This document shows positions 37,081 through 46,226 of a DNA stretch of 64,000 nucleotides, piece by piece (within the stretch, counting starts at the first letter, position 1; the number at the start of each line of letters is the position of its first letter). Under the pieces are notes generated by a model that worked only from the letters and a program-made list of their open reading frames with translations, was not told the DNA's origin and did not search any database. A program made the translations under genes and the position numbers. The stretch lies in the NCBI RefSeq assembly GCF_014764365.1, contig NZ_CP061718.1:248001-312000 (forward strand), given 5' to 3'. Origin of the DNA: Roseococcus microcysteis. Its GTDB lineage: Bacteria > Pseudomonadota > Alphaproteobacteria > Acetobacterales > Acetobacteraceae.

Positions 37081-37809
37081 GTGGCGTCCTATGAACTGCT
37101 CTACTGGCCCGGCCTGCAGGGGCGGGGCGAATTCGTGCGCCTCGCGCTGGAGGAGGCCGGCGCCGCGTATCGCGACGTCGCGCAGGAGGGGGCGGAGGGC
37201 AAGGCCTCGCGCCTCGTGGCCAAGGGCCTGACCGAGGCCGGCCTCGCCACCCCGCCCTTCGCCCCGCCCTATCTGCGGCATGGCAGGCGGGTCATCGGCC
37301 AGACCGCCGCCATCCTGCTCTACCTGGGCGACCGGCACGGGCTGGCGCCGAAGACCGAGACCGGCCGCCTCTGGACGCACCAGCTCCAGCTGACCATCGC
37401 CGATGCGGTGACGGAGGCGCATGACACGCACCACCCCGTCGCGTCGCAGCTCTACTACGAGGACCAGAAGCCGGAGGCGAAGCGGCGCGCGGAGGATTTC
37501 TGCCGCCACCGCATGCCCAAGTTCCTCGGCTGGTTCGAGACGGTGCTGAAGCGCAATCCGAAGGGCGGCGGGCACCTGGTGGGCGCGCGCATCTCCTACG
37601 CGGATCTCTCGCTGTTCCAGCTTGTCGCGGGGCTCGGCTACGCCTTTCCGAAGGCGACCCGGCGGGCGCTGCGGCGCACGCCCCAGGTGGCGGCGCTGGC
37701 GAAGGCGGTGGCCGCGCGGCCGCGCATCGCCGCCTACCTGGCGAGCGAACGCCGCATTCCCTTCAACGAATACGGCATCTTCCGGAACTACCCGGAGCTT
37801 GACCTGTAG
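37081..37809 (+). CDS. glutathione S-transferase
   Basis: A 242-aa GST with an N-terminal thioredoxin fold (SYELLYWPGLQGRGEFVRLALEEAG) and an alpha-helical C-terminal domain (ISYADLSLFQLVAGL). It starts at GTG 37081, with GGAGGTGACCC upstream. This class is related to the sigma/Pi-like bacterial proteins. The substrate is unknown. It is convergent with the rhodopsin-transducer homologue. Confidence 0.88.
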   Translation: MASYELLYWPGLQGRGEFVRLALEEAGAAYRDVAQEGAEGKASRLVAKGLTEAGLATPPFAPPYLRHGRRVIGQTAAILLYLGDRHGLAPKTETGRLWTHQLQLTIADAVTEAHDTHHPVASQLYYEDQKPEAKRRAEDFCRHRMPKFLGWFETVLKRNPKGGGHLVGARISYADLSLFQLVAGLGYAFPKATRRALRRTPQVAALAKAVAARPRIAAYLASERRIPFNEYGIFRNYPELDL

Positions 37810-37823
37810 GGCCGCCGCCGGCT

Positions 37824-38198
37824 TCAGGAATTCCCGGCCGGATAGGCCAGCGCCGACATCAGCGCCAGCGCCGCCTGCCGGGAATCCAGCCGCGAATGCT
37901 GCACGATGACCGGCACGTCGGAGCGGAGCAGGCTCGCGTAATCCGTGTCGCGCGGCACGCGCTCGGGCTCGGACAGGTCGTTGAAGCGCAGATGGCGCGT
38001 CCGGCGCGCCGGCACCGCGACGCGATAGGGCCCGACCGGCTCGCGATCCGCGAAGAAGAGCGTCACCTCGACCATCGCGTCGCGGTCATTGGGGTTGAGG
38101 ATGCAGGCGGTCTCATGGCTCTCCATGGCGCGCCCCTCGCCGGTGCTCTCGGAGGGGATGTAGCCCTCCGCGATCGCCCAGGTCGTTTGCCCGATCAT
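37824..38198 (-). CDS. sensory rhodopsin transducer homologue (ASRT family)
   Basis: A 124-aa protein closely matching the Anabaena sensory rhodopsin transducer family. Shared blocks include WAIAEGYIPS at the start, then SHETACILNPNDRDAMVEVTLFFADREPVGPYR, and VPARRTRHLRFND. ASRT is a soluble tetrameric beta-sandwich that binds a photoreceptor in cyanobacteria and is also found without any rhodopsin. No rhodopsin gene is in this window. It overlaps the GH15 gene (ATGA), so it is probably co-translated with it and Gnd. Its role here is unknown. Confidence 0.9.
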   Translation of the reverse strand: MIGQTTWAIAEGYIPSESTGEGRAMESHETACILNPNDRDAMVEVTLFFADREPVGPYRVAVPARRTRHLRFNDLSEPERVPRDTDYASLLRSDVPVIVQHSRLDSRQAALALMSALAYPAGNS

Positions 38199-40135
38199 GC
38201 ACGCTCCTCCTCTCGTCTTGGCCGTTCCTGCCTGGCCGTCGCATCCTCCCGCCGCGCGGCGATGCGTCCGGCGCGGTCCGCATGCGTGCCCCGCAGCGCC
38301 TCGGCCCCGCCGGCCTCGTAGAGATCCAGCATCAGCGCCGATTGCAGCAGCGCCAGGTGCGTGAAGGCCTGCGGGAAATTGCCGAGGAAGGTCCCGTCCG
38401 CCTCCATCTCCTCGGAGAAGAGGCCAAGGTCATTGCCCAGCGCCAGCAGCGCCTCGAAGCGCGCGCGCGCCTCCTCCCCGCGGCCGAGGACGAGCAGCGC
38501 ATCCACCAGCCAGAAGGCGCAGGCGAGGAAGCTGCCTTCCTCGCCGGGCAGGCCGTCCTCGCTGCGATAGCGCCAGACCAGCGGCCCCTCGCCGAGTTGC
38601 CCGATCACGGCGTCGACTGTCCGCTCAAGCACCGCGTCCTCGACCGGAAGGTGGATCATGGGCGCGAGCAGCAGCGCGGCGTCCACATCCTCGCCATCCA
38701 GCACCTGGGTGAGGTAGCCGCCCTCGGCGTGCACGCCGCGCGTGCGGATGTCGTGCAGCAGGCCGCGCCGTGCTTCCTCCCAGCCGGGATGGGGGCCGAA
38801 CAGGTCCTGCGCGCGGTCCAGCGCCGCCCAGGCCATCATGGCGCTGTGGGTGTTGCGGCGCGGCGGCAGACGGGGCTCCCAGATGCCGTGGTCGGGGTCC
38901 TGCCAATGGGCCGCCACATGGTCCGCCAGCGCCGTGCCCACGCGCCGCAGGTCGCCATTCAGCGGCTCGCGGCCGCGGGCGTGCAGGTGCATCAGGTCCA
39001 GCAGCTGGCCATAGACGTCCAGCTGGTGCTGCTCCGCCGCCTCGTTGCCGAGCCTGACGGGGCGGCTGCCCATGTAACCCTCGGCCTCCTCCACGGTGCG
39101 CTCCTTGTGGCAGCGCTTGCCATCCAGGCTGAACAGGGGCGGGACGCTGGGCAGGGTCCCTTCGGCGGCCTCCAGCAGGAAGCGGAAGAAGCCCTCGGTT
39201 TCCTGCCGCAACCCCAGCTTCTGGAAGGCATAGAGGACGAAGCAGGCATCCCGCGGCCAGCAGAAGCGGTAATCCCAGTTGCGGCAGCCCCCCAGCGCCT
39301 CGGGCAGGGAGGTCGTGGGCGCGGCGACCATCGCGCCGGTGGGCGCGTAGATCAGCAGCTTCAGCACGAGGGCGCTGCGGACCACCGATTCGCGGTAAGG
39401 GCCGGCATAGGTGATGCCGCGCACCCATTCGCGCCAGAAGGCCTGGGTCGCGTGGAAGAACTCGGCGGCGGTGGCGGCGGGGTCCGCCACCTCCGCGCCG
39501 GCGGGCGCCAGGACGAAGGCGCGCCGCTCCCCCGCGCGCAGGGTGAAGGACGCGACCGCGGTGACGGGCGCCCCTTCGCCCGCGCCCGGGTGCAGCGCGA
39601 AGGGGGTGTCGGCGTGCAGCGTGGGGCAGCCCTCCGGCAGCACGCAGCATCCATCCCGCCCCAGCCGGATGTCAGGCTGGGGCGCGCCGAGATCCACGAT
39701 GGGCTGATGGCTGGCCCGCATGGCCACCTCGCCGCGCCGCCCCTCCACCAGCCGCACGATCCAGCCGGCGGGGCCCGCGCTGCCATCGGGCCGGCTCGCG
39801 ATGGGCATCAGGTCGGTGACGACGACGATGCCGGTGCCGGTCTCGAAGCTGGTCTCCAGCAGCGCGGTCTCTTCCAGGTAGCGGCGGCGAACCACCGTCA
39901 CCTCGCCCTCCGGGCGAAGCTGCAGGAAGCCGCCCCGGCGGCGGTCGAGCAGCCGCGCGAAGCTGGGCGGCGCGTCGAAGCGCTCGAAGCAGCACCAGTC
40001 CATGGAGCCGTCGCGGCCCACCAGCGCGGCCCCGTGGCCATCGCCGATCAGCCCATAGGCGCTGATGGGCAGGAAGTCGCGCTCGGCCTCGCGGCCCGGC
40101 GGGGGCAGGGCGGCCAGCCCGTTCGGAACCGGCAT
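38195..40135 (-). CDS. glycoside hydrolase family 15 (glucoamylase/trehalase-like)
   Basis: A 646-aa GH15 enzyme. The N-terminus (ISAYGLIGDGHGAALVGRDGSMDW) is the typical intracellular glucoamylase/trehalase start. The catalytic region carries GIWEPR and THSAMMAWAALDRA, which hold the family acid/base residues. No signal peptide is present, so it acts in the cytoplasm. In related bacteria GH15 genes sit with trehalose or glycogen metabolism, and here a 6-phosphogluconate dehydrogenase lies directly upstream. Confidence 0.92.
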   Translation of the reverse strand: MPVPNGLAALPPPGREAERDFLPISAYGLIGDGHGAALVGRDGSMDWCCFERFDAPPSFARLLDRRRGGFLQLRPEGEVTVVRRRYLEETALLETSFETGTGIVVVTDLMPIASRPDGSAGPAGWIVRLVEGRRGEVAMRASHQPIVDLGAPQPDIRLGRDGCCVLPEGCPTLHADTPFALHPGAGEGAPVTAVASFTLRAGERRAFVLAPAGAEVADPAATAAEFFHATQAFWREWVRGITYAGPYRESVVRSALVLKLLIYAPTGAMVAAPTTSLPEALGGCRNWDYRFCWPRDACFVLYAFQKLGLRQETEGFFRFLLEAAEGTLPSVPPLFSLDGKRCHKERTVEEAEGYMGSRPVRLGNEAAEQHQLDVYGQLLDLMHLHARGREPLNGDLRRVGTALADHVAAHWQDPDHGIWEPRLPPRRNTHSAMMAWAALDRAQDLFGPHPGWEEARRGLLHDIRTRGVHAEGGYLTQVLDGEDVDAALLLAPMIHLPVEDAVLERTVDAVIGQLGEGPLVWRYRSEDGLPGEEGSFLACAFWLVDALLVLGRGEEARARFEALLALGNDLGLFSEEMEADGTFLGNFPQAFTHLALLQSALMLDLYEAGGAEALRGTHADRAGRIAARREDATARQERPRREEERA

Positions 40136-40138
40136 CGG

Positions 40139-41137
40139 TCAATCCACTCCCATCGGGGGGCGGATGGGGCCGACGCGGCCCTCCTTGCGCTCCTTCGCGA
40201 TGGATTCCTCCGGGCCGAAGGGGTGGCCGCCGAAGCCGTGGCGCATGGCCATGATGGCGCGCGCCCCATCCCGTTCGGCCGGGGCGCGGCGGGATTCGAA
40301 GAGCCGCATGACGGATTGCGCGATGACCGGCACGGGCACCTCCATCCGCATCGCGTCCATCACCAGCCAGTTCACCTCGCCGGTGTCCTCGATGTAGCCG
40401 CTTTCGGCACGGCCGAGGCCGGGGTCCCCGCGATGCGCCTCCGCCAGCAGATCCACCAGCCAGGAGCGGATGACGGAGCCATGGCGCCAGGCCTCCAGGG
40501 TGCCCTGCAGGTCGAGCTGCTTCTCGTGGTGGCGCAGCAGCGCGTAGCCCTCGGCGATGGCCTGCAGCATGCCGAACTCGATCCCGTTATGGACGAGCTT
40601 CACGAAATGCCCCATGCCCGGCCCGCCCGCATGGACGAAGCCACCCTCGACGGCGAGCGCCCGGCAGACGGGTTCCAGCCGCTCCACCGCCTCGGCCTCG
40701 CCACCCGCCATGAAGCAGGCGCCATCCCGCGCGCCGGAGAGGCCGCCACTCGTGCCCAGGTCCACGAACCGGATCTGCCGCTCACGCAGGCGCGCATGGC
40801 GCGCGATGGAATCGCCCCAGTAGGAATTGCCGCCGTCCACGAGGATGTCGCCCGGCTCCAGCGCATCGGCCAGGGCGTCCAGCATCTGGTCCACGATGGG
40901 GCCGGCGGGCACCCAGAGGAACACCAGGCGTGGCCGGCTCAGCGCCGCGCGGAACCCCTCGGGGTTCTCGACCACCTCCAGGCCGGCCTCGACCAGTTCC
41001 GGCGGCGCCTCGCCCTTGGTCTGCCCCACGACGCGGAACCCGGCCTCCAGGGCCTGGCGCGCGATGTTGCCGCCCATCTTGCCCAGGCCGACGATGCCGA
41101 TCTCCCGTGGACCGGCCGATGGCTGTTGGTCGCGCAT
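40139..41137 (-). CDS. gnd: 6-phosphogluconate dehydrogenase, decarboxylating (short type)
   Basis: Oxidises 6-phosphogluconate to ribulose 5-phosphate. It is the short-chain form of about 300-330 residues (332 aa), unlike the 470-residue E. coli enzyme. Motifs: VGLGKMGGNIARQ (dinucleotide fold), GGNSYWGDS, GTSGGLSGARDGACFM, and GMGHFVKLVHNGIEFG with the catalytic Lys. A strong GGAGGGAAGG site precedes the ATG. It is three bases ahead of the GH15 gene, which supports one operon for carbohydrate use. NAD or NADP preference is not clear from sequence. Confidence 0.93.
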   Translation of the reverse strand: MRDQQPSAGPREIGIVGLGKMGGNIARQALEAGFRVVGQTKGEAPPELVEAGLEVVENPEGFRAALSRPRLVFLWVPAGPIVDQMLDALADALEPGDILVDGGNSYWGDSIARHARLRERQIRFVDLGTSGGLSGARDGACFMAGGEAEAVERLEPVCRALAVEGGFVHAGGPGMGHFVKLVHNGIEFGMLQAIAEGYALLRHHEKQLDLQGTLEAWRHGSVIRSWLVDLLAEAHRGDPGLGRAESGYIEDTGEVNWLVMDAMRMEVPVPVIAQSVMRLFESRRAPAERDGARAIMAMRHGFGGHPFGPEESIAKERKEGRVGPIRPPMGVD

Positions 41138-41224
41138 GGTCCTTCCCTCCTGCCATTCGTTCCAGGATGAATGCGGGGGTTGCCGGTGGGTTGCGCCGGT
41201 GTCATCCGGCGGGGCCCGAAAGCC

Positions 41225-42229
41225 TCAGCGACGGCCGCGCAACAGCCGCCGGCCGAGCAGGGAGGCGCCGCCCACCGCACCCGCGCCCAGCAGCGCCCCC
41301 GCCACGCGCAGCGCGGTGGGGTTGAAGGCACGCACATGGTGCTGGGCCTCACCCGCGAACCTGCCATCGGCCGCCTGGTTCCCCGGCGCCGGCTCGAAGA
41401 GGTTGTCGGGCGCCATGGGCTTCGGCTCCTCGCTCATCTGCCCGTCATGCGCGGTGTGGGCCATGTAGCGGTCCAGCAGGCCCGGCCCGGCGAACTGCCC
41501 GAGGATGCCCTGCACGGTGGGCCCGCCGACCCAGATTTCGCGCGGGGCCTGGAACGCGGCGTCGCGGATGTGCTCGGCCACCGCCTCGGGCGTGAAGACG
41601 GGGGCCACCGGCCGCGGCCGGTGCGGCATGTGGTTGCGCGCCCAGTCGAACTGCGGCGTGTTCACGGCCGGCAGGTGCACCATGGTCAGGCGCACGGCGC
41701 TGCCCGCGTGGATCAGTTCGCTCCGCAGGGAATCCGTGAAGCCCCGCAGCGCGAACTTCGCCCCGCAATAGGCCGATTGCAGGGGAATGGCGCGATAGGC
41801 GAGGGTGGAGCCGATCTGGACGATGGTGCCGGCGTCGCGCGGCTGCATGTGCCGCAGCGCGGCCATGGTGCCATGCACCCCGCCCAGATAGGTCACCTCG
41901 GTGACGCGCCGCACCTCCGCGGGGCTGATCTGCGACACCGCGCCCAGCACCGTCACCATGGCGTTGTTGACCCAGACATCCATGCCGCCAAACCCATCCA
42001 GGACCTGCCTGGCGGCGGCGAACACCGCATCCGCATCGGCGACATCGGCGGAGATGGCCAGCACGCCGGCCGCTCCCGCCTCGGTCATCTCGGCGCGCGC
42101 GGCCTCCAGCCGTTCCCGCCCGCGCGCGATGAGCGCGACATTCCAGCCCAGGCGCGCGAAGGCACGCGCCGTGGCGCGCCCCACCCCCGCGGATCCGCCC
42201 GTGACTACGACCGTGCGTGGCTTCGGCAT
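41225..42229 (-). CDS. SDR-family oxidoreductase
   Basis: A 334-aa short-chain dehydrogenase. The cofactor motif is TGGSAGVGRATARAFARLGW and the catalytic YxxxK is YCGAK. The last 60 or so residues, after the SDR core, are a hydrophobic and basic extension (RVAGALLGAGAVGGASLLGRRLL) that may be a membrane-anchoring or terminal tail. It is separate from the Gnd operon by 87 bases but on the same strand. The substrate is unknown. Confidence 0.9.
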   Translation of the reverse strand: MPKPRTVVVTGGSAGVGRATARAFARLGWNVALIARGRERLEAARAEMTEAGAAGVLAISADVADADAVFAAARQVLDGFGGMDVWVNNAMVTVLGAVSQISPAEVRRVTEVTYLGGVHGTMAALRHMQPRDAGTIVQIGSTLAYRAIPLQSAYCGAKFALRGFTDSLRSELIHAGSAVRLTMVHLPAVNTPQFDWARNHMPHRPRPVAPVFTPEAVAEHIRDAAFQAPREIWVGGPTVQGILGQFAGPGLLDRYMAHTAHDGQMSEEPKPMAPDNLFEPAPGNQAADGRFAGEAQHHVRAFNPTALRVAGALLGAGAVGGASLLGRRLLRGRR

Positions 42230-42574
42230 CGCGCTGTCCTTCCGGGGCCGCCCCGGCTGCGGTGCGCGCCCTTCTGTTCGGCGTGGTGGCCCATCTCGCG
42301 GCGATGGGCGGCGTCAGCGGGATTAATCGCGGATGGCGCCGCCGGGTTGCGTGAAGATGCGCCGCCCCGCGTGCTGTTGGACGCGCGTCAAGCCTGTGCA
42401 AGAGGGGCTGTGGGAAGCCCCGCCTGGGGCCAGCTCCGCGAAATCGCCTGTTTCCTCTGGATCGAGGAAGGCTGCCCGGACGGGCGCGCGGGGGCGCATG
42501 GGATGATGGCCTGCGCCAAGCTCAGCGGGCCGCCGGCCCCGGCCAAGCCCTGACCCCGCCGCGCCGCCGCCAAC
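42230..42574. other. intergenic region upstream of the SDR gene
   Basis: 345 bases between the SDR start and the stop of the 1211-aa gene. It contains a small hairpin (42404-42409 with 42416-42421) and probably the SDR promoter, but no clear gene or terminator is seen. Short open frames are shadows. Confidence 0.45.
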
Positions 42575-45500
42575 TCAGGCGCAGCAGGCATCGCCCGCGG
42601 TGACCAGGCGCGAGGTGCGCAGGATGCGCACCTGGCCCAGATCGCCCCGCAGCGGGTCGTCGAAGCGGCCATTCGGCTCCGGCAGCAGCTCGACCGCCAG
42701 GAAGGTGAGCGGTGTGTTCTCGGGCAGCCCGAAGATGGCCAGGCGCTGGCGCAGCTCATCCTGCGTCCAGGCCGCGGTGCCGACCACCCCGCCCGCGAGG
42801 TTGGAGGCACGCGCGCGCCGGCTGCGCTGCGGCGCCGCCCGGCGCTGCGCGAGCTTCACGTTCCGCCAAGCCGTTCCATCCGCCTGGCGCAGCCGCGCAT
42901 AGGCGACGAGCCAGAGCTCCGTCGCCGGCTCGCGCGGGCCGAGGTCCCGCCCGTCCCGCACCGCCCGCGCGAAGCCGGCGGACAGCTCGATGCGGCGGCC
43001 CGGCTTGTCGCGATAAATGTCGAGCGCGAGCGGCGGCGGCGGGTGCTGCACGCCTTCGAGCACCAGCGGCGGGCCGAAGCGGCCCTGCGCCGTGACCCAG
43101 AGCGGCGCGTCATGCCCCACCGTCAGCTCGTAGGTGAAGAAGCCGAACAGCTCCGGCGCATGAGGCGTGAGCGAGGGCGGGATGCGCAGCAGGAAGTGGC
43201 GCGGCGCGACGCCGGGCGGCGTGGCGCAGGGGATCAGCCGCTGCGCGATCGAGAGCCCCGCCTGGTCGCGCACCTGGCCGGGGCGGATCACCCGGACCAG
43301 CTCCGGGTCGAGCGGCGGCTTGTCATAGGCGGGCGGGTCCGCCAGGGGCTCCGCCGCCGGCATCAGCATCGGGTCGGTCGTGCCGTGCAGCAGCCGCGCG
43401 AAATAGGCGTCGCGCGGGTCGCGCAGGGGCTCGGCCATCTCGATCCACAGCACGCGCTCGCGCGCCGCCGTTTCCTCGTAGTCGCCGATCACCTGGTAGT
43501 CGCTGAAGGCATGTCCGGTCGCGACCACGCGCGGCACCTGGTCGGGGGGCATCGTGACCGGCAGGCGCGTCTCCACCGTGAAGACCTGCTCGGGCCCCGT
43601 GCGCAGCCGCGCGCGGATCTCGTAGCGGACGTCCAGCTCATAGGGCAGGCCGTCCGCGCCCAGCATCGGCTCGAAGGCGTCCAGGAGGCAGAGGTGGAAG
43701 CGGTCGCGCTGCACGGCCCCGCGCACCGCCTGGAGACCCACCGTGTTCTGGATGCCGATGACGCCGAGCTGCCGCTGCCGCACCTCGCCGGTGCCGACCA
43801 GCGAGATGGTGCGTGTCACCACGAAGGCGCCGTCCTGGTAGCCGAGCCAGCTCCAGTCCCGCTCGATGTCGAGGCGCAGCACGCTCACCAAGCGCCCCGG
43901 CAGCTCGCCGAGCGAGGTGAGCTGCAGGCTGGAGAGATCGGGCGCCAGCGCGTGCTTCAGGCCGTGGCAGGCGAACAGCGTCCGCCGCCCCGGCGCATCC
44001 AGCAGCACCGCCTCGTCCTCGACGAGCCCCACCGCGCCCGCGAGCCGCGTCGCCAGCACGGCGGAGGGGCGCGCCTGCACGACCGGCGCCTCCGAGCCGT
44101 TCTCGGAGACGGGGTCGGGCCGGAGCAGCACCGTGGCCAGGGCGGCCGCGGGCTGCACGGGGCGGAAGAAGGGCGCGGCCTCGGCCGTCGCGTTGCGCCG
44201 CAGCGGCTGCGGCGTCAGCAGGGCGACGTCGCCGAGGGCCGCGCGCGCATCGCCGAAATAGGTGGCATCGGCCCGGCCCATGGCCCGCGCTTCCACCCGC
44301 ACCGCGCGCGCGGTCGGCAATGGCAGCGGGCCCGTCACGCTGCCGGCGGGCGCCGCGGGGTCGGGCCAGGCCACGTCCGACAGCCGCGCGCAATCCACCC
44401 AGTCGAACCCGATGTCGAGCGGCCCCGTCTCCTCGCCCCCGGCGTCGAGCGCCGGGAAGGCGCGGGTGGTGCGATAGAGTTCCACATAGCCGGCATCATC
44501 GCCGAGCGGGTCGAAGCGCGGATGCAGCACCAGCACGCGGATCTCGACGAAAAGGGCGTCCGGGTCGGGCAGGCCGAGCGGCGCGACGACGCCGCCCCCG
44601 CGGTTCGCCCGCGCCTGCGCGGCCAGCCGCGCCGCCGCGTCCACCGCGCCGGCGAAACCCGCCTGGGGCCAGCCGATGCGCGGGCGGGTCAGCGCGAAGC
44701 CCGCCGCCGGCGTCGCGCCGCGCGCCGCGACGCCGAGCGCGCCGAGGGGGACGAAGCGGCGGAAGGGCAGGGCGGCCACCGGCGCCTCGCCCTCATGGAA
44801 GGGCGCCTCGTCCGGCCCCGGGCCGCCGCCGGTGATGTCGGCCATGCGGACGCGGAATTCGTAGCTCTCGCCATAGCGCAGCGGCAGGGGGCCGGGCTGC
44901 GCCGGCTCATAGGGCGGCTCCGAGACGCGCTCGGGATCGGTGATGTCGCGTTCGTCGCGGCTCTCCGCCACCAGCGAGCCGCCGCGCCAGCGCGTGTACC
45001 AGGGCGGCACCCAGAACTGCGTGCCGAGCTGGCTCGGATGCACCTCCACCAGCAGCTCGCTGCGGAAGGGCGGGATCATCGCCGCGCCGACCATGAGCCC
45101 GGCGCTGTCAATCAGGTTCAGCGAGGTCCAGGCCCCGCCGCCCCGCGGCCGCACATCCACCCGGAAGCCGGCCGCGCCGGTCGGCGCATCGGGCAGCGGG
45201 GCGCCCTCCGGCGTCTCGGTGGAGAGGCCGCGGTCCAGCCGTTCCACCACGCTCTCATCGTCCCAGCCGAGGCGCACGCCCTCGTCACGCAATGGCAGCG
45301 GGAAATCGTCGTTCGCGTCATCCTCGCCATGGTCGGCGGTGCGCGCCTGGCTGGCATGGACGATGCGCGCGAAGCCGTCATCATAGGCGACCGCCTCCGG
45401 ATAGGCCTTGTCGAGCGGCCCGAAGGCGGCGGCGGCGGCGGCGTTGGCCGCCACCGGGAACAGCACGGCGGTGAAGACCGGCCGGCGGCCCCCCAGCGCC

Positions 45501-46210
45501 GGGATGCGCGTCGCGAAGCTGCGCGCGAAGCCGGCCGAGGCCGCGGCCTGCGCCTGGAAGGTGCCGCCCGGGGCCAGGCGGAAGAACAGCCAGCCGCCCG
45601 CCGCCAGCGTCGTGCCGACATCGAGCGTCACGGTATGGATCAGCCCCGCCGCGCGCGCCACGCGGGGCTGGCGCAGCAGCATGGCGAAGACGTCGCCCCA
45701 GCTGATCCTGGCCTCCCACGGCGCGCCGGGCGGCGTCGCCTCGGGCGGGCAGCGGCGGGCGCAGTGATAGCTGTCATCCGTGACGGCGAGCGCGGTGGCC
45801 GGCGCGGTGAAGCCGAAGGCCTGGCGGTAGGAGGTGGGCAGGTATTTCTTGAGGTTGGCCCGGCCGCTGCGCACCGGCGCATCCTGGCCCGCCGTCACGT
45901 CATAGGCGGCCGCCATGTGGCGCAGGATGGCGTCCTGCTCGGCCGGCGGGGCGAGGGTGAAGGTCACGGGCCCGGCCGGCACGTCGGCATCGGTGGGGGG
46001 CCGCGTGGGGTCGGTGCCGAGATGCGCCACGACGTCCAGCGTCGCGCCCGCGAAGGGCGGGCTCGCCGGCACGCCCGGCCAGCCCTGCGAGAGCGGCGCG
46101 AAGGGGTCGCCGACCGGCACCACCAGGATGTTGACCGAGAGCCGCCCCGCATCGGGGTCCCAGCGGTCCAGATAGGCGGCGAGGGTCAGGCGCGCGGGTG
46201 CGGTGCTCAT
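42575..46210 (-). CDS. large uncharacterised protein, third gene of an operon (1211 aa)
   Basis: A 1211-aa protein of unknown function with no signal peptide, membrane segment or motif that I recognise. It is rich in Ala, Pro, Gly and Arg, with many short strand-like stretches (for example GESYEFRVRMADITGGG and GDYEETAARERVLWIEMAE). It reads as a chain of beta-rich modules rather than an enzyme. It begins 16 bases after the 1338-aa gene on the same strand and lacks a promoter gap, so it is in one operon. The last residues, DACCA, contain two adjacent cysteines. Possible roles include a surface, baseplate-like or toxin-like assembly, but none is supported. Confidence 0.8.
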   Translation of the reverse strand: MSTAPARLTLAAYLDRWDPDAGRLSVNILVVPVGDPFAPLSQGWPGVPASPPFAGATLDVVAHLGTDPTRPPTDADVPAGPVTFTLAPPAEQDAILRHMAAAYDVTAGQDAPVRSGRANLKKYLPTSYRQAFGFTAPATALAVTDDSYHCARRCPPEATPPGAPWEARISWGDVFAMLLRQPRVARAAGLIHTVTLDVGTTLAAGGWLFFRLAPGGTFQAQAAASAGFARSFATRIPALGGRRPVFTAVLFPVAANAAAAAAFGPLDKAYPEAVAYDDGFARIVHASQARTADHGEDDANDDFPLPLRDEGVRLGWDDESVVERLDRGLSTETPEGAPLPDAPTGAAGFRVDVRPRGGGAWTSLNLIDSAGLMVGAAMIPPFRSELLVEVHPSQLGTQFWVPPWYTRWRGGSLVAESRDERDITDPERVSEPPYEPAQPGPLPLRYGESYEFRVRMADITGGGPGPDEAPFHEGEAPVAALPFRRFVPLGALGVAARGATPAAGFALTRPRIGWPQAGFAGAVDAAARLAAQARANRGGGVVAPLGLPDPDALFVEIRVLVLHPRFDPLGDDAGYVELYRTTRAFPALDAGGEETGPLDIGFDWVDCARLSDVAWPDPAAPAGSVTGPLPLPTARAVRVEARAMGRADATYFGDARAALGDVALLTPQPLRRNATAEAAPFFRPVQPAAALATVLLRPDPVSENGSEAPVVQARPSAVLATRLAGAVGLVEDEAVLLDAPGRRTLFACHGLKHALAPDLSSLQLTSLGELPGRLVSVLRLDIERDWSWLGYQDGAFVVTRTISLVGTGEVRQRQLGVIGIQNTVGLQAVRGAVQRDRFHLCLLDAFEPMLGADGLPYELDVRYEIRARLRTGPEQVFTVETRLPVTMPPDQVPRVVATGHAFSDYQVIGDYEETAARERVLWIEMAEPLRDPRDAYFARLLHGTTDPMLMPAAEPLADPPAYDKPPLDPELVRVIRPGQVRDQAGLSIAQRLIPCATPPGVAPRHFLLRIPPSLTPHAPELFGFFTYELTVGHDAPLWVTAQGRFGPPLVLEGVQHPPPPLALDIYRDKPGRRIELSAGFARAVRDGRDLGPREPATELWLVAYARLRQADGTAWRNVKLAQRRAAPQRSRRARASNLAGGVVGTAAWTQDELRQRLAIFGLPENTPLTFLAVELLPEPNGRFDDPLRGDLGQVRILRTSRLVTAGDACCA

Positions 46211-46226
46211 CGCTGGCTCCCCATTC

